A stretch of 64,000 nt of DNA from Odontesthes bonariensis (Eukaryota > Chordata > Actinopteri > Atheriniformes > Atherinopsidae): the NCBI RefSeq assembly GCF_027942865.1, contig NC_134524.1, positions 8,295,536 to 8,359,535 of the forward strand. Direction: 5' to 3'. Position numbers and translations under genes: made by a program. A model generated the notes under the pieces. The model saw only the letters and a list, made by a program, of their open reading frames with translations, was not told the DNA's origin and did not search any database. Shown piece after piece: positions 1 through 12,110 of the stretch; position 1 is the stretch's first letter; every line of letters starts with the position of its first letter.

Positions 1-1
1 A

Positions 2-436
2 GAAGAAGAATCTTTGGAGGTCCTTAGTGGTGGTAACAGAAGCACCGCGACAGAAAACATTATAGCAACTGTAGAGGAAATCTCATTTGGCAGCATTAAC
101 AAACAGGCAGAAAATAATGAAGGGAATACTGAGAGGAAGTCTGACAGAAGAGGTGCGAAATCCAGTTTCCCAACACCAGCTGACGGTATTAGGCTCAATG
201 AGTCGCATTTCCCGGGAAAAGCTAAAAAGAAAGTGTCTGATGCAAAGGAAAAAGCAGTTGGAATGAAATATACCAAATATTGGGGCCACTCAGCAACACT
301 AAAGCTAGTAAGAAAAAAAGATAAAGACAGAAGGAAAGACAGAAGGAAACATCTGGGAGTTTTTCTTCCAGGGAAAGACAGAAAAATGAAGACCAGGATT
401 AAGAGACGGATTAGGATGAAATCCACTCCAAGTTAA
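2..436 (+). CDS. Probable 3'-terminal exon of an unidentified gene (partial, runs off left edge)
   Basis: The frame is open from the window edge to a TAA at 434-436, giving about 144 residues. There is no obvious ATG at the left, so if real it is the last exon of a gene that starts outside the window. The protein is polar and very basic toward its end, with runs of Lys and Arg (KKDKDRRKDRRK, then KMKTRIKRRIRMK), which would suit a nuclear or nucleic-acid-binding tail. No conserved domain is recognised. The region after it is AT-rich, with AATAAA-like signals near 893. It could be a chance open frame. I do not recognise the family. Confidence 0.35.
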   Translation, partial: EEESLEVLSGGNRSTATENIIATVEEISFGSINKQAENNEGNTERKSDRRGAKSSFPTPADGIRLNESHFPGKAKKKVSDAKEKAVGMKYTKYWGHSATLKLVRKKDKDRRKDRRKHLGVFLPGKDRKMKTRIKRRIRMKSTPS

Positions 437-1169
437 AGCAAACAGGACATGTCTTTGTGGGGAGTCAGAGAATCTTTTAATATCCGACCTTCAGTAGCCG
501 TGTTGCCATATCAGAAATCAAATAGCAATCAGACTGAATGCCAACCCTACAGACATGTTGTTCTTAGATAGGTTTTTTTGAAGAGTGTTGTTAGCACTCC
601 TGTCTCTGTTCAGTCCATTTACCAGCATGTTCAGTTCAAATGTATGTTCACATTCACTGACTTAATATTTTCTGTGTCTTAGAAGAATTATTTTAAACAA
701 TTAAAAGGGTGTTTAGACCGTTTTGTTGAATTCTCTCCACTTGGGCCTGTATTTCGCTTGTCATTGAGCTTATTCAGATTACAGGTTTCATGCATGGTGC
801 TCTCGCTGTGTTGTTGTACAAGTTAAAATTACTGAGAGCAAAGAACAACAAATAATCAAACTGACCTTCAGTATTTACATCAGAAGAGTATTAAAATAAA
901 AAGAATACCAAATTTGAGATTTTTCTTCCAAATGCTTACCTTTTTTTTCTGCTAAATGTACAAAAACTTTGTTTTGTGTCTTGACTTGAAGTAAAAAATC
1001 TCTCGATAAACCACTCAAGTTTCCATGAGATTATATTCATTAGATATCACTTTATACGTGGTCAACAAAAACTTTGCCCTGGAGTTAACTTGCAGAGCTG
1101 ACAAACACCAACATGTCATAAATCTTGAGTTTGATTGTCAATGAATGCCAAAGTAACAGGCAGTAAATT
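437..1169. other. AT-rich spacer, possible 3'UTR of the left-edge gene
   Basis: No coding signal. If the left-edge exon is real, the first ~450 bases are probably its 3' untranslated region, ending near the AATAAA-like signals around 893. Confidence 0.3.
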
Positions 1170-2130
1170 CAGATATACAACCTCAGAGAATGAAATGATT
1201 TAAAAACCTCATAAACCAACATTTTGTTCACAGTAGATGATAGAAAACATATCAGATGTTGAAAGTGACACATTTAACCATTTCATGAAATATATATATG
1301 CAATATATATACATTTTAAACTCAAAAACGTTTGGGACAGGGTCGTGTTTCCCACTTTGTAGCATCCCCTCTTCTTTTAACAGCGTTCTGTAAACATCTG
1401 GGAACTGAAGGCAAGGAGATCATGGGCATCCAATATTGATTTTCAGGTGTCTCCATATTTGCTGAATCTTTGAATGTACTTGGGTGGGATGTAGAGGATG
1501 TTCTGTCAGGTTTAGTGGACCCAAATGCAGGACGGAGAAGAGTGACTTCAGATCGTGAACAGACACCACATGAAATGATCCTGCAATGACCAACTGAAAA
1601 CCTGGAGTCATGAGGTAATGGAAAACCTATGAGGCAATAACACAGGGTGTAAATACAGCTAAAAACACAAGGGGGCAACCTCTACAAAATGAAATAAGAC
1701 GTACCTATGAAAACACAAAACCCCACAGACATTTACACTCTTTAATTGAGAAACACTCTATTGTAGATGCAGTTTTTTAGCTGAACCTCTGCCCATCATT
1801 ATTTCTGAGAGACTCTGTCTCCCTAAGGTGCTCTTTTTATTCCCAATCATGTTACTGATATGCTACCAATTATATTCATTATTTGCAACATATTCCTCTG
1901 GCTGTTTCCTTTTTCTTGTTCATGTTGCTGCCGTTAAATCGAAGATGAGCTCATATTCAACATGAAATGTTAAAATGTCTCAATTTGAACATTTGATATG
2001 TTTTCTGTGTCTTATTGTTTATCAAAAAATATTTAATGAAATTTAAAAAAAATCACTACATTCTGTCATAATTTACCTTTCACAGTGTCCCAACTTGTTT
2101 GGAGTTGGGTTTGCATTGTATTCTCTGCCA
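1170..2130. repeat. Decayed repeat with long inverted ends (DNA-transposon-like)
   Basis: The segment at about 1239-1290 (containing AGAAAACATATCAGATGTT) is repeated inverted at about 1958-2011 (the complement contains AGAAAACATATCAAATGTT), and the similarity extends outward on both sides. GGGACAGGGT near 1334 and GTGTCCCAACTTG near 2084 belong to a high-copy fish repeat I recognise by these phrases but cannot place in a superfamily. The middle (about 1440-1690) differs in character and may be a separate insertion. No intact transposase frame is visible. Confidence 0.5.
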
Positions 2131-3788
2131 CCATTGTGGTAAAAATACTTCATTAACCACGAATATACTTTTAGAAAGTTACATTTATGCTCACATTAGA
2201 GAAAGGGATCCTTTCAGCAATTATTTTAAACTTAATGTCTCATGAAGCCGCCGACATTAATTATAGAAAAATTACAAGACGTTTATCACAAACTCAGTAT
2301 CACTATTCTATGTTGCCGCCAGGAGGGGCTGTGCATTAAATAATCTGCTCTCTGTTGTGTTCAGAGAAAACAAAGAGAATGCAGGTAAACTAACAGTAGG
2401 TCACATGCTGTGTTAATAGACTCAAGGAAACATGTTGGAAGCATATAAGAACTAAACAGAATATTTCAGCTTGAGTTGAATTAATTTAGGTTGTGTTTGG
2501 AGACACCTGTCTCCTAATCTCCCCTTCCTATTGGTCACTTGTGTGCCTTTTGTAAGCTGTTGCTGAGCAGGTTTGAACGGTTCACTTTCAGAGCTTGCAC
2601 TGCCAAATATGAAGGTATGGAAAGAGTGAACCAAAAACAGAATGATATCTGTAGACGTTGAGCTCAAACTTGCTGTTCAACATGCCGAAGCTGCAGATTC
2701 CTGTGATCTTTGTGGGTTAATCAGTGGGAGTGACCCCTTTAATGTTTTCTGGTTGTTTTCACAGACATTTAATATAATGTTATAGTTAAAATACAGATTA
2801 TGCAGCTTATCCTGGTTGTCATGGGGCAAGAAGTGGGTATACACTGTAGATTTATAGCTGTGGAAAATAAAGTGTTTAATAGTACCTTCAGTTAAAAACT
2901 CTAAAAGGACTAAAGCTATGTAAAAAAACAATCTAAATCACCTCACCAGACCTCTGTAGGTCTTGTGAAGTAGGTCCAGATTTGTCATAGCAGTTCTAAG
3001 ATGCCCCAAATCTTGTACTAACACCCAACAATGTTCTCCTTAGAACAAATGATAAAGGACCTCAAATTTACACCTATCAATGCATTCAACGCAGGGAAAG
3101 GCAATAAGCCGATACCAAAGGGCTTTCCACTGTCTGATGGGTCATTAAGAGATGTCAGAACCTGCCAGTTTTAAGTTAAAAGGCAAAGAGAGCCTCTATA
3201 TAACTATTGGAGCAGCATTGTTGCTTAGCAGAGGTACACGATCTAGATATTTTTTAGATAGGCCGGAGCTGTTTGGCAACAATCACCATGAGCTTAATCC
3301 TGGGTCCAGGCCCCCCTTTTGCACTGAGCAATAAACTCAGAAGCTGTGTGCATCTTCATGGAATTCCCTGGAGATTTTGTTGACTTTTTATTACTTTCAG
3401 TCTCTCCTTAAGCAGTTAAAAAACATGACAGGGCTGCAGATTGGTGATGCGTGCAGATCCCTTCTAAGGCTTTATTTTGGCTATGAATTATTTTATTGCT
3501 CTGCTTTTGGAATTCACCTTGTTTTTTTTTTATGCTGAGCTGAAGTTCACTCTGGCACACAGAGAATACAAAGATGTGGCACACCACATTACCAGAAACT
3601 GCCCCGGTCACGTGCCAAACTGGTATATGAGGTGGTTTCCAGTTCTCTTTCACCGCTGATTAGCTCTTACCAAACCAAAACAGAAAGAAAAAAATTAGGG
3701 AAAGCTTTTGTCTTCGTCATCGTTTGCTGTTTTATCCTTATGATCACAGACAAAACTAAATAAAAGGGGACTTCTGGGGGAATTTTAA
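2131..3788. other. Spacer without recognisable gene
   Basis: Only short random frames are seen. A stretch at about 3150-3400 has a TATATAA box and a downstream AATAAA, which recalls an LTR, but its borders cannot be set. Confidence 0.3.
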
Positions 3789-4380
3789 CCTTCGTCTTGT
3801 GTTAGTTCCCTGTTACCATCTCTTATGTTAACGGGTCGGTTTTGACCCGTGTTTTAATTTAGTTGTAAAATACACCAAAAACAATCATCTATCATCCAAT
3901 TTGTTTTCTCATCTCTTGGTTACCTTGTTAGGCTTCCTTATCCATGAAAATATTGGTTTTAATATTTTTTGTTGTGGGCCCCTGGGCCTTGTTTTTGTCA
4001 GTATACCCCTCAATTTCAATAAAAAAAAAGGGTTAGGGTTAACAAGGCAAAATGAGAATCCCCTAAAGCTCACATGATTGGGAGAGGAGCTGGCTGTCAG
4101 TGTGTTGGCTGACAGTGAACTTGTGATTTCAGTTTTGGTTCTAATTATTGCTTTATAATCTAATTTTTATAACTGGGTCGAAACCGACCCTAACAACACA
4201 AAGGTCTTAATTTCAGCATTTTCTAATTTAGTGAAAACAATTTTTTTTTGTTTTATTTTGTTGAAATAGAGGTTCCTGACAAAGTCATAAAGCCTTGATG
4301 CAATAAACAAATTTATATGGTTATTTTATGCATTTAAAACCTAAAAACGGGTCAGTGTCGACCCTAACACAAGACGAAGG
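3789..4380. mobile_element. Non-autonomous piggyBac-like element
   Basis: Perfect 17-bp terminal inverted repeats, CCTTCGTCTTGTGTTAG at 3789-3805 and its complement at 4364-4380, are flanked on both sides by TTAA (3785-3788 and 4381-4384), the hallmark target site of piggyBac elements. The 592-bp body has no transposase frame, so it is a MITE. GGGTCGGTTTTGACCC near each end forms subterminal palindromes. A second end-like sequence inside (AACACAAAGG then TCTTAA near 4193-4208) hints at a nested or chimeric element. Confidence 0.75.
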
Positions 4381-4384
4381 TTAA

Positions 4385-5670
4385 GATAATTACATGCAAA
4401 TAAGTTATACAACCACAGGACCTTTGCCAAACTGAGCTCACGGTTTTAAGTTGACCTTCAAACAGGCAAACTAATTCAACAATAAGGTTATTGACTTAGT
4501 TTACGGAGGTCGTAAATAACAAATGATAAAGTAGATGCACAGGGGAAACTATTTTTTCATGCATTTCACAATTAAAGGACAGGCTGTAAATATTTCTCCA
4601 TTTCTCTCTGTAATGAATCAGAAAGAATTCAAAGTTATCAGGATTCTTAATGAAAGGAGCCTGTTTTCTCAGGACGAAGACCCGCCCGCTGTACTATTTG
4701 TTTGGATTTATGAAAATCGAGTTCTCAGCTGATCTTATGGTTAACTGAGGGAACCTGAAGGGGTCACAGAATAAAAAATTTTTTGCATATATTTTATCGA
4801 TTTTGCACCATTTTAAAGGTCAGTGGAACACGGACAGTTTGTGTTTGTTTGTAGGAAACTTGTTTCGTGCAGCAACATGTGATATAAAGACAGAAACGAC
4901 CACACTTGTGTGTTTCACGTCCTAAATCAGAACAACAGCAGCGTTTCATTTAGATGAAAATCTCTTCAGTTTGCTTTAGGAAACTCTCACATACACAACA
5001 AAAACACAAGAGGAGCAAAGAGAAACTATAAAAGCATAAATATCCTTCGGTGGAATTTAAGAATAACCATTATGGAAATCTGATGCAAACTCTTTACACT
5101 CTTTCAAGTTTGGAACAATAAATGTAGTTTTAATGTTTAGTATTTTAAAGAACAATCACAACATTAAGAATTCGTGTGAGAATGAAAAGAATCGGCAGCT
5201 GAGGGAGTGCTGAGTATCAGGTGTTAGACTGTTTGTTCCCAAACCCTCCATCGTGCCTGGACCTTAACCTGGACCCTGGAACGGCTCCAAGGTCAAAACC
5301 TGCAGATGTAAGCGGGATTTTCAGATAGTGATAGTGAAAGTTCAGTGTATTCTAACATCTGAACAGATTTTAGATAAAACTTATGATTAAAACTTGTCAT
5401 CAGCTTTCTCTTTCTTCTCCCCTAAAGCAGGTATCCCTGGCCTGGTGTTGTGTTTGTTTTTGTCACCGCCCCGTCCTCTAAACCCTTTCAACAGGAAGAC
5501 ACTTCCAGCAGGAGGTTTCTTCCTGTTAAAAGGGAGTTTTCCTCTCCACTGTCACGCTGTTCGTGCTTAAGACAGGCGACTGAACACAAAGTGAAGATTC
5601 AATGCAGTGTGTTGGAAGGCTTCTTTCTATGAACTGGCATTACATAAATACAGTGAGAATAAATAAATAT
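4385..5670. other. Spacer without recognisable gene
   Basis: No credible exon, RNA gene or defined repeat border was seen. Confidence 0.3.
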
Positions 5671-6471
5671 TAGGGCTGGGCGAGTTAACTCGTTATTATC
5701 GTGTTAACTCATTAATTATTTAACGCCGACAAATATTTTATTGCGCATTAGCGCAGGTTTTATAATCTATTTCATTATTGTAAAAGTCTGTTGCTCACAG
5801 GCTTTTATTTTGTAAAAGTGTGTTTGCACAACAAATGTTATGGCACTTTCATTCATATGGCAGCACATTTAAAATAAAACTAAATGCTAAAAGCTATACA
5901 CTACTTTTGAATTCATTTATGGATTTTGCGTACAAATGCGATTAATCATGATTAATCAGGGAAATTGTCATGCCCATGGACTTGGTTTTTTAATATCATG
6001 TTTTAAGTTACGTTTTTGTGTTCAGTTCACGCCTTGGTTTTTAATATTACCATGGTTTTTCCCTTCACTTCCCTCACCAAGGTATTTAGGTAATTAGTTT
6101 ATTCCCCTCACCTGTCCATTGTCTCCAGCTGCACTCACTCTCAATCACTCCCAGCCCTCTATTTAGTTTCCAGTCTCCCCTTTCAGTTTGTCGGTTCTTT
6201 GTTAGTGTTCATGACCTGTCTGTCCCAACCTACCCGGCTAAAGCTAAGTATTTATTTATTCTATGCCATGAAAGTTCTTTGTTTTTTTTTTGTTTTGTTT
6301 TTTTTTGAATCCGGCTTTGCCGCGCCCTTGGTTTGTACTTTGTTTCTTTGTTTAATAAATCAAGCCTTTGTTTTTTGAAATCCGCGTCCTACCTTCCCAC
6401 CTTCACCCCCAACCCCAAAACCTGACAAATCATGTGATTAGATTAAAAATTTTAATCGTTGCTCAGCCCTA
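5671..6471. mobile_element. hAT-type MITE interrupted by an LTR-like insert
   Basis: The ends read TAGGGCTGGGCGAGTTAAC on the left and ...GCTCAGCCCTA on the right, an imperfect terminal inverted repeat of hAT type. AT-rich flanks (about ATAAATAT / ATATATAT) could be an 8-bp target duplication. The same sequence recurs at 10087-10712, where part of a BED-finger frame is kept. Without the insert at 5966-6427 the element is only about 340 bp and non-coding. Confidence 0.65.
5966..6427. mobile_element. Solo-LTR-like fossil nested in the hAT element
   Basis: A 462-bp insert begins TGTCATG and ends CCTGACA. It interrupts a sequence that is uninterrupted in the related copy near 10670. A polyadenylation-type AATAAA lies about 70 bp before its right end, as in an LTR. 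It has no coding part and is younger than the hAT copy it sits in. The family is not identified, and another TG...CA element type remains possible. Confidence 0.4.
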
Positions 6472-6475
6472 ATAT

Positions 6476-7800
6476 ATATATATATATGGACTATAATTGG
6501 ATTTAATTCAGCTGTATTTAATCAGACTTTCTCTTTATAAGGCTAAAACTGAAATGAACTGAACAGATTTAGAGATACAAAGCACATGATGAAAGAATGA
6601 GCACATCCATGAACCCTGCCTGCCCAGTCAGGTCTGTGCATGTTGAAGTCTGTGGCTCTGAACAGATGATTGATAAATCCACGGTTATCTTCATGGTGCT
6701 GCCTTGCTCCTGCCTCATAGCAGCCTGTATCGTACTCTCCTTAGAGACGTTTTATATAAGCACCGTTTCACATGACAACATGAAACAGGTCCACAAGCTT
6801 CAAATATAGTAGAGACAAGGTTAAGATGATTCACTGCCTGTTGTTTTGGTGACATTATGCTAACCTGTATTTATGTATTTAACCATATTTAAGCCAAGCC
6901 GAACCAACCACAACTGGGAAAAGGGTAAAAAAGCAATACCGGGTCAGATGGGACTCGAACTCACCACCCACTGCCTCCCTCATGAGTTAATGTCTTGAAA
7001 TATTTAAATGTGTAAAATCACATTCATCACTGTTTAATTGTGTCTCCCTTAAATATAATTTCAGGAGAAATGGATATAAAACTATTTAATCTCTATAATT
7101 TACAACTATTAAATCCTTTTTTGTTTAAAAAATGCTTGACTGGTTAAATTTAATGTTGACCCACAGTGTTCAGTAAAGAAGATGATAAATGATGAATAGA
7201 TGTGGTGCTTTGGGTCGAACAGAGAATCAAAGCAGAGGAAGGACACAATCTCCAACATTGTTCTGCATGTCGTGCACACCTACCTGTCCCTTTTTGTAGA
7301 TGCTCTTCGTGGACACTTTTATTTTCGTGATTTCATTTCATTTATTTTGTGTGTGTGGCTTTTTTTTCAGGGATTGTTACAATGGTGAAAACAGCTGAAA
7401 AATAACTCAAAGATGCATTATTTGAGTTGGAACGTCTTATATTTATTTATTTATTGTAGTTTTCTCCCTGTTTACAGAAAAAGAGGCAAAATAAAACTTC
7501 ATCTGTAGTATTCACGGTCATTATTTGATAGGACCTGTGCAGCTACAGACAGTCTCACATAATGCAAAAAAGAAAAGTTACAATTCTATTACAGCTGTTG
7601 ACAAATTTGACATTTTTGACCCTTTACTGTTAAACTGACACATTCTGGTTGTTTTATGGATATCATGTATATTGATTTTATTTATTTATTATTCTAGTTT
7701 TAACCCTTTTTACTTATTAGAGATGCTTTTTCAGAGGTTGCCAGCTTAATTTTGTGTTATAGATGTCTGTACAATGACAGTAAAGATTATTCTATTCCAT
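6476..7800. other. Spacer without recognisable gene
   Basis: It begins with a short TA microsatellite (about 6473-6488). A tRNA-like B-box on the minus strand near 6950 may be a SINE scrap. Nothing else is supportable. Confidence 0.3.
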
Positions 7801-7922
7801 ACAGAAATTTAATTTCTGATCTTCAAAATCACAGAAAGAAGATACAATAAGGCACAGTTATATTACCTCAGTTATTCTGATCTAAATGAATGGAGACACA
7901 CAGCTCCAATATGGTGCTCATA

Positions 7923-9462
7923 TTATTTCTTCCACCACACAGGTATAGAGGTCTGTCTGGGGGCGACACCAGAGGAGCACGGTCCAGAGATGCTGCTGGT
8001 TTTCCTACATTCAGTATAAATCTTCAGGCACACAAAACAGAACTCCACCCTACATTGAGGGCAGAGGAGGTGTTTACAGTTGTTATTGCCATGCTCCAGC
8101 AGGGAGCCGCAGGTGGGACAGGCCCGCATGGAGGGACACCCGGCGACCCCCGTTAGAGACTCAAAGACGATGTCCGGACAGGTTCTCAGTGTCTGCAGTG
8201 ACAGGTCGCTGCAGCCGTCATTTTCACAGCGGTCTGACCGTGGCTGTGGACCCTTCCACTCCCTCACGCACTGCCAGCAGAAGTCATATGCTCGTCCTCT
8301 CTTTGCTGTGCACACGCTGCAGCGGACGCTCAGATTAAATAAATTCTGTCTCGCCATAATGGATTCGCATCCAGGACACTGTGAGGTGGCACATCAGTGA
8401 AAACAGAGACTTTAGAGACATTTCTTTAGCATTCAAACACAATTTTTAAGTTAAAATTTTCCACATACAGCCACTAAATACATGACACTTACTGATCTGG
8501 TGTCAGTGGCATTGAGAGCCAGGGTTTTTTCAAAGTGCTCCTTTTCTTCAGGGGTCAGAAGAGCCATTTTACGAACCTCTGCATAGGACCACTCTGCACC
8601 ACAGCCAAACTGGCCACAGGCAAATTTGCTTTCACCCTGTGTTGAATTATTAGAAAGCAAAGAAGTCGACTTAGTCATCAGAGTCACAGTTTGGGAACAA
8701 GCAAGTAAATATGTTGTTAGCATGATAGCATACCTCTTCCAACTGCTTCAGGCACCACTTGGTGAGAGACATCGGGGTCACAGCGTGCCCACAGGACATC
8801 TGCGCTCTCAGAGAAGCGAAACCTTCACACAAAACTGGAAAAAGCACAAACAGAAAACTATTTAAACTATTTTAAATGATTTAAATTTTGATTTTCAGTT
8901 TAATTCACAAGGCTATACACTTTATGTTGTAGTGTTGTGCTCTACAACATCCATATATAGTTTTAGAAAATGATAACTCATTACTTCTTTGGAAATTAAA
9001 GAAAAAAATACACTTAATGACTACTTACAGTCCAGATCGTCCTCTGCATCAACAAATCTAAGCGTGAGGTCACGGGGATCATAACACTTCTCCCACTTAG
9101 TTGATGCATTTAAGTCCATCCTTTGTTGGATTAATTTACTGCAAAATATACAACATAACAAAAGATCTTCAGTCAGACAAACTGGATGAGTGAAGTCCTT
9201 CTGAAATTTATTATCCAAATACGCACACTCGCTTCCGCACGAGCAGGTTTGGTAAGATAGAAAAAAAGCTGCCACGTTTTCTCATATGACTTTCTAACAC
9301 TTTTAGGCAACCAGCGACTACAGATCTGACCACAGGACTCAGAGTGCAAAGAGTTTCCTGCCATCAATTCAGCTTATAAAAGACAAAGTGGCGGAAAAAC
9401 CGACAAGAATCGTGCGCGCAAGCGTTGCTGTGTCGATGAATAAAAGCGTTTTACCTGAACAT
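7923..9462 (-). CDS. RBR (RING-IBR-RING) E3 ubiquitin-ligase-like protein, copy 1
   Basis: Five coding exons: 9462-9455, 9138-9029, 8834-8734, 8636-8493 and 8378-7923, all with GT-AG borders and compatible phases, giving 272 residues. The order is a degenerate RING1 (SCGHAVT, TKWC, then FACGQFGCGAEW, about residues 42-92), an IBR (CPGC at 122, RCSVC, FCWQC, CENDGC at 172) and RING2 (CPTC at 208, CPQC, CFVC to 238). By family rule, RBR ligases pass ubiquitin through a RING2 cysteine. Here that is Cys222, followed by Lys-His, so the usual CxH pair is intact. RING1 lacks an obvious first CxxC pair, so E2 binding may be unusual. The start was chosen because ATGTTCAG before the first donor stays in frame in copies 1, 2 and 4; the ATG at 9119 is the alternative. 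It is most like copy 4 in RING2 and the tail. The precise family name is unknown to me. Confidence 0.8.
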
Positions 9463-9752
9463 TGTGCCTGAAAGTGACACGAGACCATCAACAGACGTCT
9501 GTCGTTTGCTCGTGCTGCACAGAGCTGTTGGGTGACGTAAACACTGACTCACCCCATTATGTGGGTCCAACGCTGCGTTTGCCCCATAGACTGTCCGTGT
9601 TTACCATTTTTACTCTGATGCATGAATATAAATGGAAATTCAGAGGACAGAAGAAGCTTAATGTACTGAACATTTACAAAGCTTACTGCTTCAAAGACAT
9701 TTTAACAGTTGTTGGAAAAAGTACCAACAAACCAAGAATGTCAACAATAATT

Positions 9753-9807
9753 CACGTGACTTCTTCTAAATGATAATGAAAGTAACTCAGAAAACAAGGG
9801 ACTTCCC
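9753..9807 (-). promoter_or_regulatory. Upstream motif cluster of RBR copy 1: E-box and kappaB site
   Basis: CACGTG (9753-9758, within TCACGTGAC) and GGGACTTCCC (9798-9807, a perfect kappaB consensus) lie about 290-350 bp upstream of the predicted start. The same order recurs at copies 3 and 4. Motif presence is seen; use by NF-kappaB or bHLH factors is inference. Confidence 0.5.
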
Positions 9808-10086
9808 TTGAAAGCGTTTTGTAAATAAAGACTGAACACCTTGGTTTGCATATGAGTGACATGGTACTTTTTTTAAGATAGAAGGAACGTGGCCTTTTTT
9901 AAATGTAAGCCTATTTTCTAACCCTATATAATCATATTGACAGCTATTTTAATAACAAACATTTGTGACTGTATAAACAGTGATTTGAGACTCACTCAAC
10001 CAGGATCTCCTGGGAGCTGAGTGTATGTTGGTTCAAATACTGTTGCCAAATTATTATTATTATCATTTTTATTATTTGCTTTTAAT

Positions 10087-10712
10087 TAGGGCCGGGCGAG
10101 TTAACTCGTTATTATCGCGTTAACTCGTTAATTATTTAATGCCGATAAATATTTTATCGTGCATTAGCGCAGGTTTTATTATTATAAAAGTCTGTTGCCC
10201 ACAGGCCTTTTATTTTGTAAAAGTCTGTTGCTGTCTGCTGCAGAACTGGAAAAGAAAGTAATCGGCGGATCCACCAAACATGGAGAAGGGTACGGAACTT
10301 TTACTCGGCCGTTTTCATTTTAAAGTTCTTCCAGACGGTGGAGTCGACAGAACCAAAGTCATCTGTAAACACTGCCAAGTTGAATTGTCTTCTCAGCGTT
10401 GTAGTTCCAGTCTAAAATATCACTTAAAGGCAAAACACACAACTGATAGCAGCAAGTCATTCAAGGAAACAGACAGTGGAGCGAGGCTTCTACATAAAAA
10501 CTACAGAAAGATGCTGATGTTAAAAGTGTGTTTGCACAACAAATGTTATGGCACTTTCATTCATATGGCAGCACATTTAAAATAAAACTAAATGCTAAAA
10601 GCTATACGCTACTTTTGAATTCATTTTTGGATTTTGCGTACAAATGCGCTTAATCGTGATTAATCAGGGAAATCATGTGATTAATTAGATTAAAAAGTTT
10701 AATCGTTGCCCT
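10087..10712 (+). mobile_element. hAT transposon remnant with BED-finger fragment
   Basis: The left end TAGGGCCGGGCGAGTTAAC matches the hAT copy at 5671. An open frame at 10280-10585 (101 residues) starts MEKGTELLLGRFHFKVLPDG and carries CKHC, then SSLKYHLKAKH, the CxxC...HxxxH pattern of a BED zinc finger, the DNA-binding domain of hAT/ZBED transposases. The frame then runs into the non-coding right end, so the dimerisation and catalytic parts are gone. The right inverted repeat is cut short. The element lies in the duplicated upstream region of RBR copy 1. Confidence 0.7.
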
Positions 10713-11659
10713 TTCCTGTGCAGTTTCCAAAAGAAAATCCCTGGATGTGTGAAATCTGCAGGATTCAAATCATGCGGTGCCACACGGTGCGTTTCAAAAG
10801 GATCTGAGACACTCAGATCATTACAGGAAATTTCCCTTCATTTCGCATTTTATTCAATGGAAAAAATGTCGGGTTTCGTCACTGTATAAAATAACATTGA
10901 GTGATATTCATTGGCATTTAGATGTCAAACTCATTTGTTTAAAGGTCAACAATGAGGCTCCAAAAACAGACCAACAGTAAACTGGGCAAAAGCTTCTCTT
11001 TGGTGAAGTGTTGGCAAAAAACAACACAATATAACCACAATCTGTCGTTAATGCTCTGAGAGGCAACAGCTCAACTCAGTGCAACTATAACAGGTTAGAG
11101 AACAGAAGATGATCACCGGATTGTTTCCTCATTCATATATACTTTGTTCTTAAAATACTGAATGTTAATCTTTAAGAAATTATGATTTTTCTAGAAAGAC
11201 ACTTTTGGCAATTAAAAAGGTTACAGAATATAGATCGTGACCAGTGTTAGGCCTCTCTTTACCCTCACTGAGGCAGTACAAGTCTTTGGGTGGTGCAAGG
11301 ACTTAGGCGCTCTAATTGGCTTCACTGGCTGCACCTGTGAAGGTGAGCATAAATCATGCCTGGTGTGGCTTGAGGGGGTCCCCACCGCTTCACGTGCTGA
11401 GGTAAGCCTAAATGGGTTTTTAACAATGAAAGTACTTTCTTTGTCTTTTGAAGAACGGTCGCTGGAAAGGGCTCGCACTCAGTTGATCGGATATTAGAAA
11501 CCTGAATCATAAAGTTAACCCTTTGCGTTCAGCCGCCTGTGTTGCAGTGTAACGAGCCTGGTTGTAACACAAGTGAGATGAGTACATGTAAAATCGTCCA
11601 GCTCAGTCCAAAGTGTGATTTTTCTTGCTGTAAAAGGATTTAAACATGTAGTTTAGGTT

Positions 11660-12110
11660 TAGGTTTAGGCCCAAAATACATCTGTGATATGTTCAGAGAA
11701 TATAAAGCCAGCAGAGCTCTTAGATCCAAGGACTCAGGTCAGCTGGTCCAGTCCAGAGTCCAGACTAAACATGGAGAAGCAGCTTTTAGCTGTTATGCTG
11801 CAAACAAGTGGAACAAACTGCCAGTGGAGATTAAACTTTCACCAAATGGAGACATTTTTAAATCCAGGTTAAAGACATTTCTGTTCTCATGTGTCTATGC
11901 ATGAAATCTGCACGATATCTTTGAATTTATCTAGACTGTTGCTTGTTTTTAAATTAATTTGAATTATTTTATTTATTTCTCTTTATATTCCTTTATGTAT
12001 TTTAATGCTTCTTCCACTCTCTGCTGCAATGCTTTTATTTTATGTGAAGCACTTTGAATTGTTTTGTACATGAAATGTGCTATACAAATAAATTTGATTT
12101 GATTTAGTTG
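11660..12110 (+). mobile_element. L2-like LINE, 5'-truncated 3' end
   Basis: Frame 11689-11904 translates to the end of a LINE reverse-transcriptase protein (TKHGEAAFSCYAANKWNKLP, then FKSRLKTFLFS). It is followed by a short 3'UTR with GTGAAGCACTTTGAATTG and GTGCTATACAAATAAATTTG and then the short-repeat tail TTTGATTTGATTT. These phrases are typical of fish L2-family tails. Only about 450 bp remain, so it is dead. Confidence 0.75.

Noticed and set aside
3150-3400. Possible solo LTR with TATATAA and AATAAA
   Set aside because: Direct repeats, target duplication and clear TG/CA borders could not be found.
6930-6990. tRNA gene on the minus strand (GTTCGAGTCCC B-box)
   Set aside because: No matching A-box and no cloverleaf arms; at best a SINE scrap.
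11237-11497. 86-residue frame with several Cys and Glu (possible small gene)
   Set aside because: It lies in repetitive flank between RBR copies 1 and 2, has no splice context and resembles no family.
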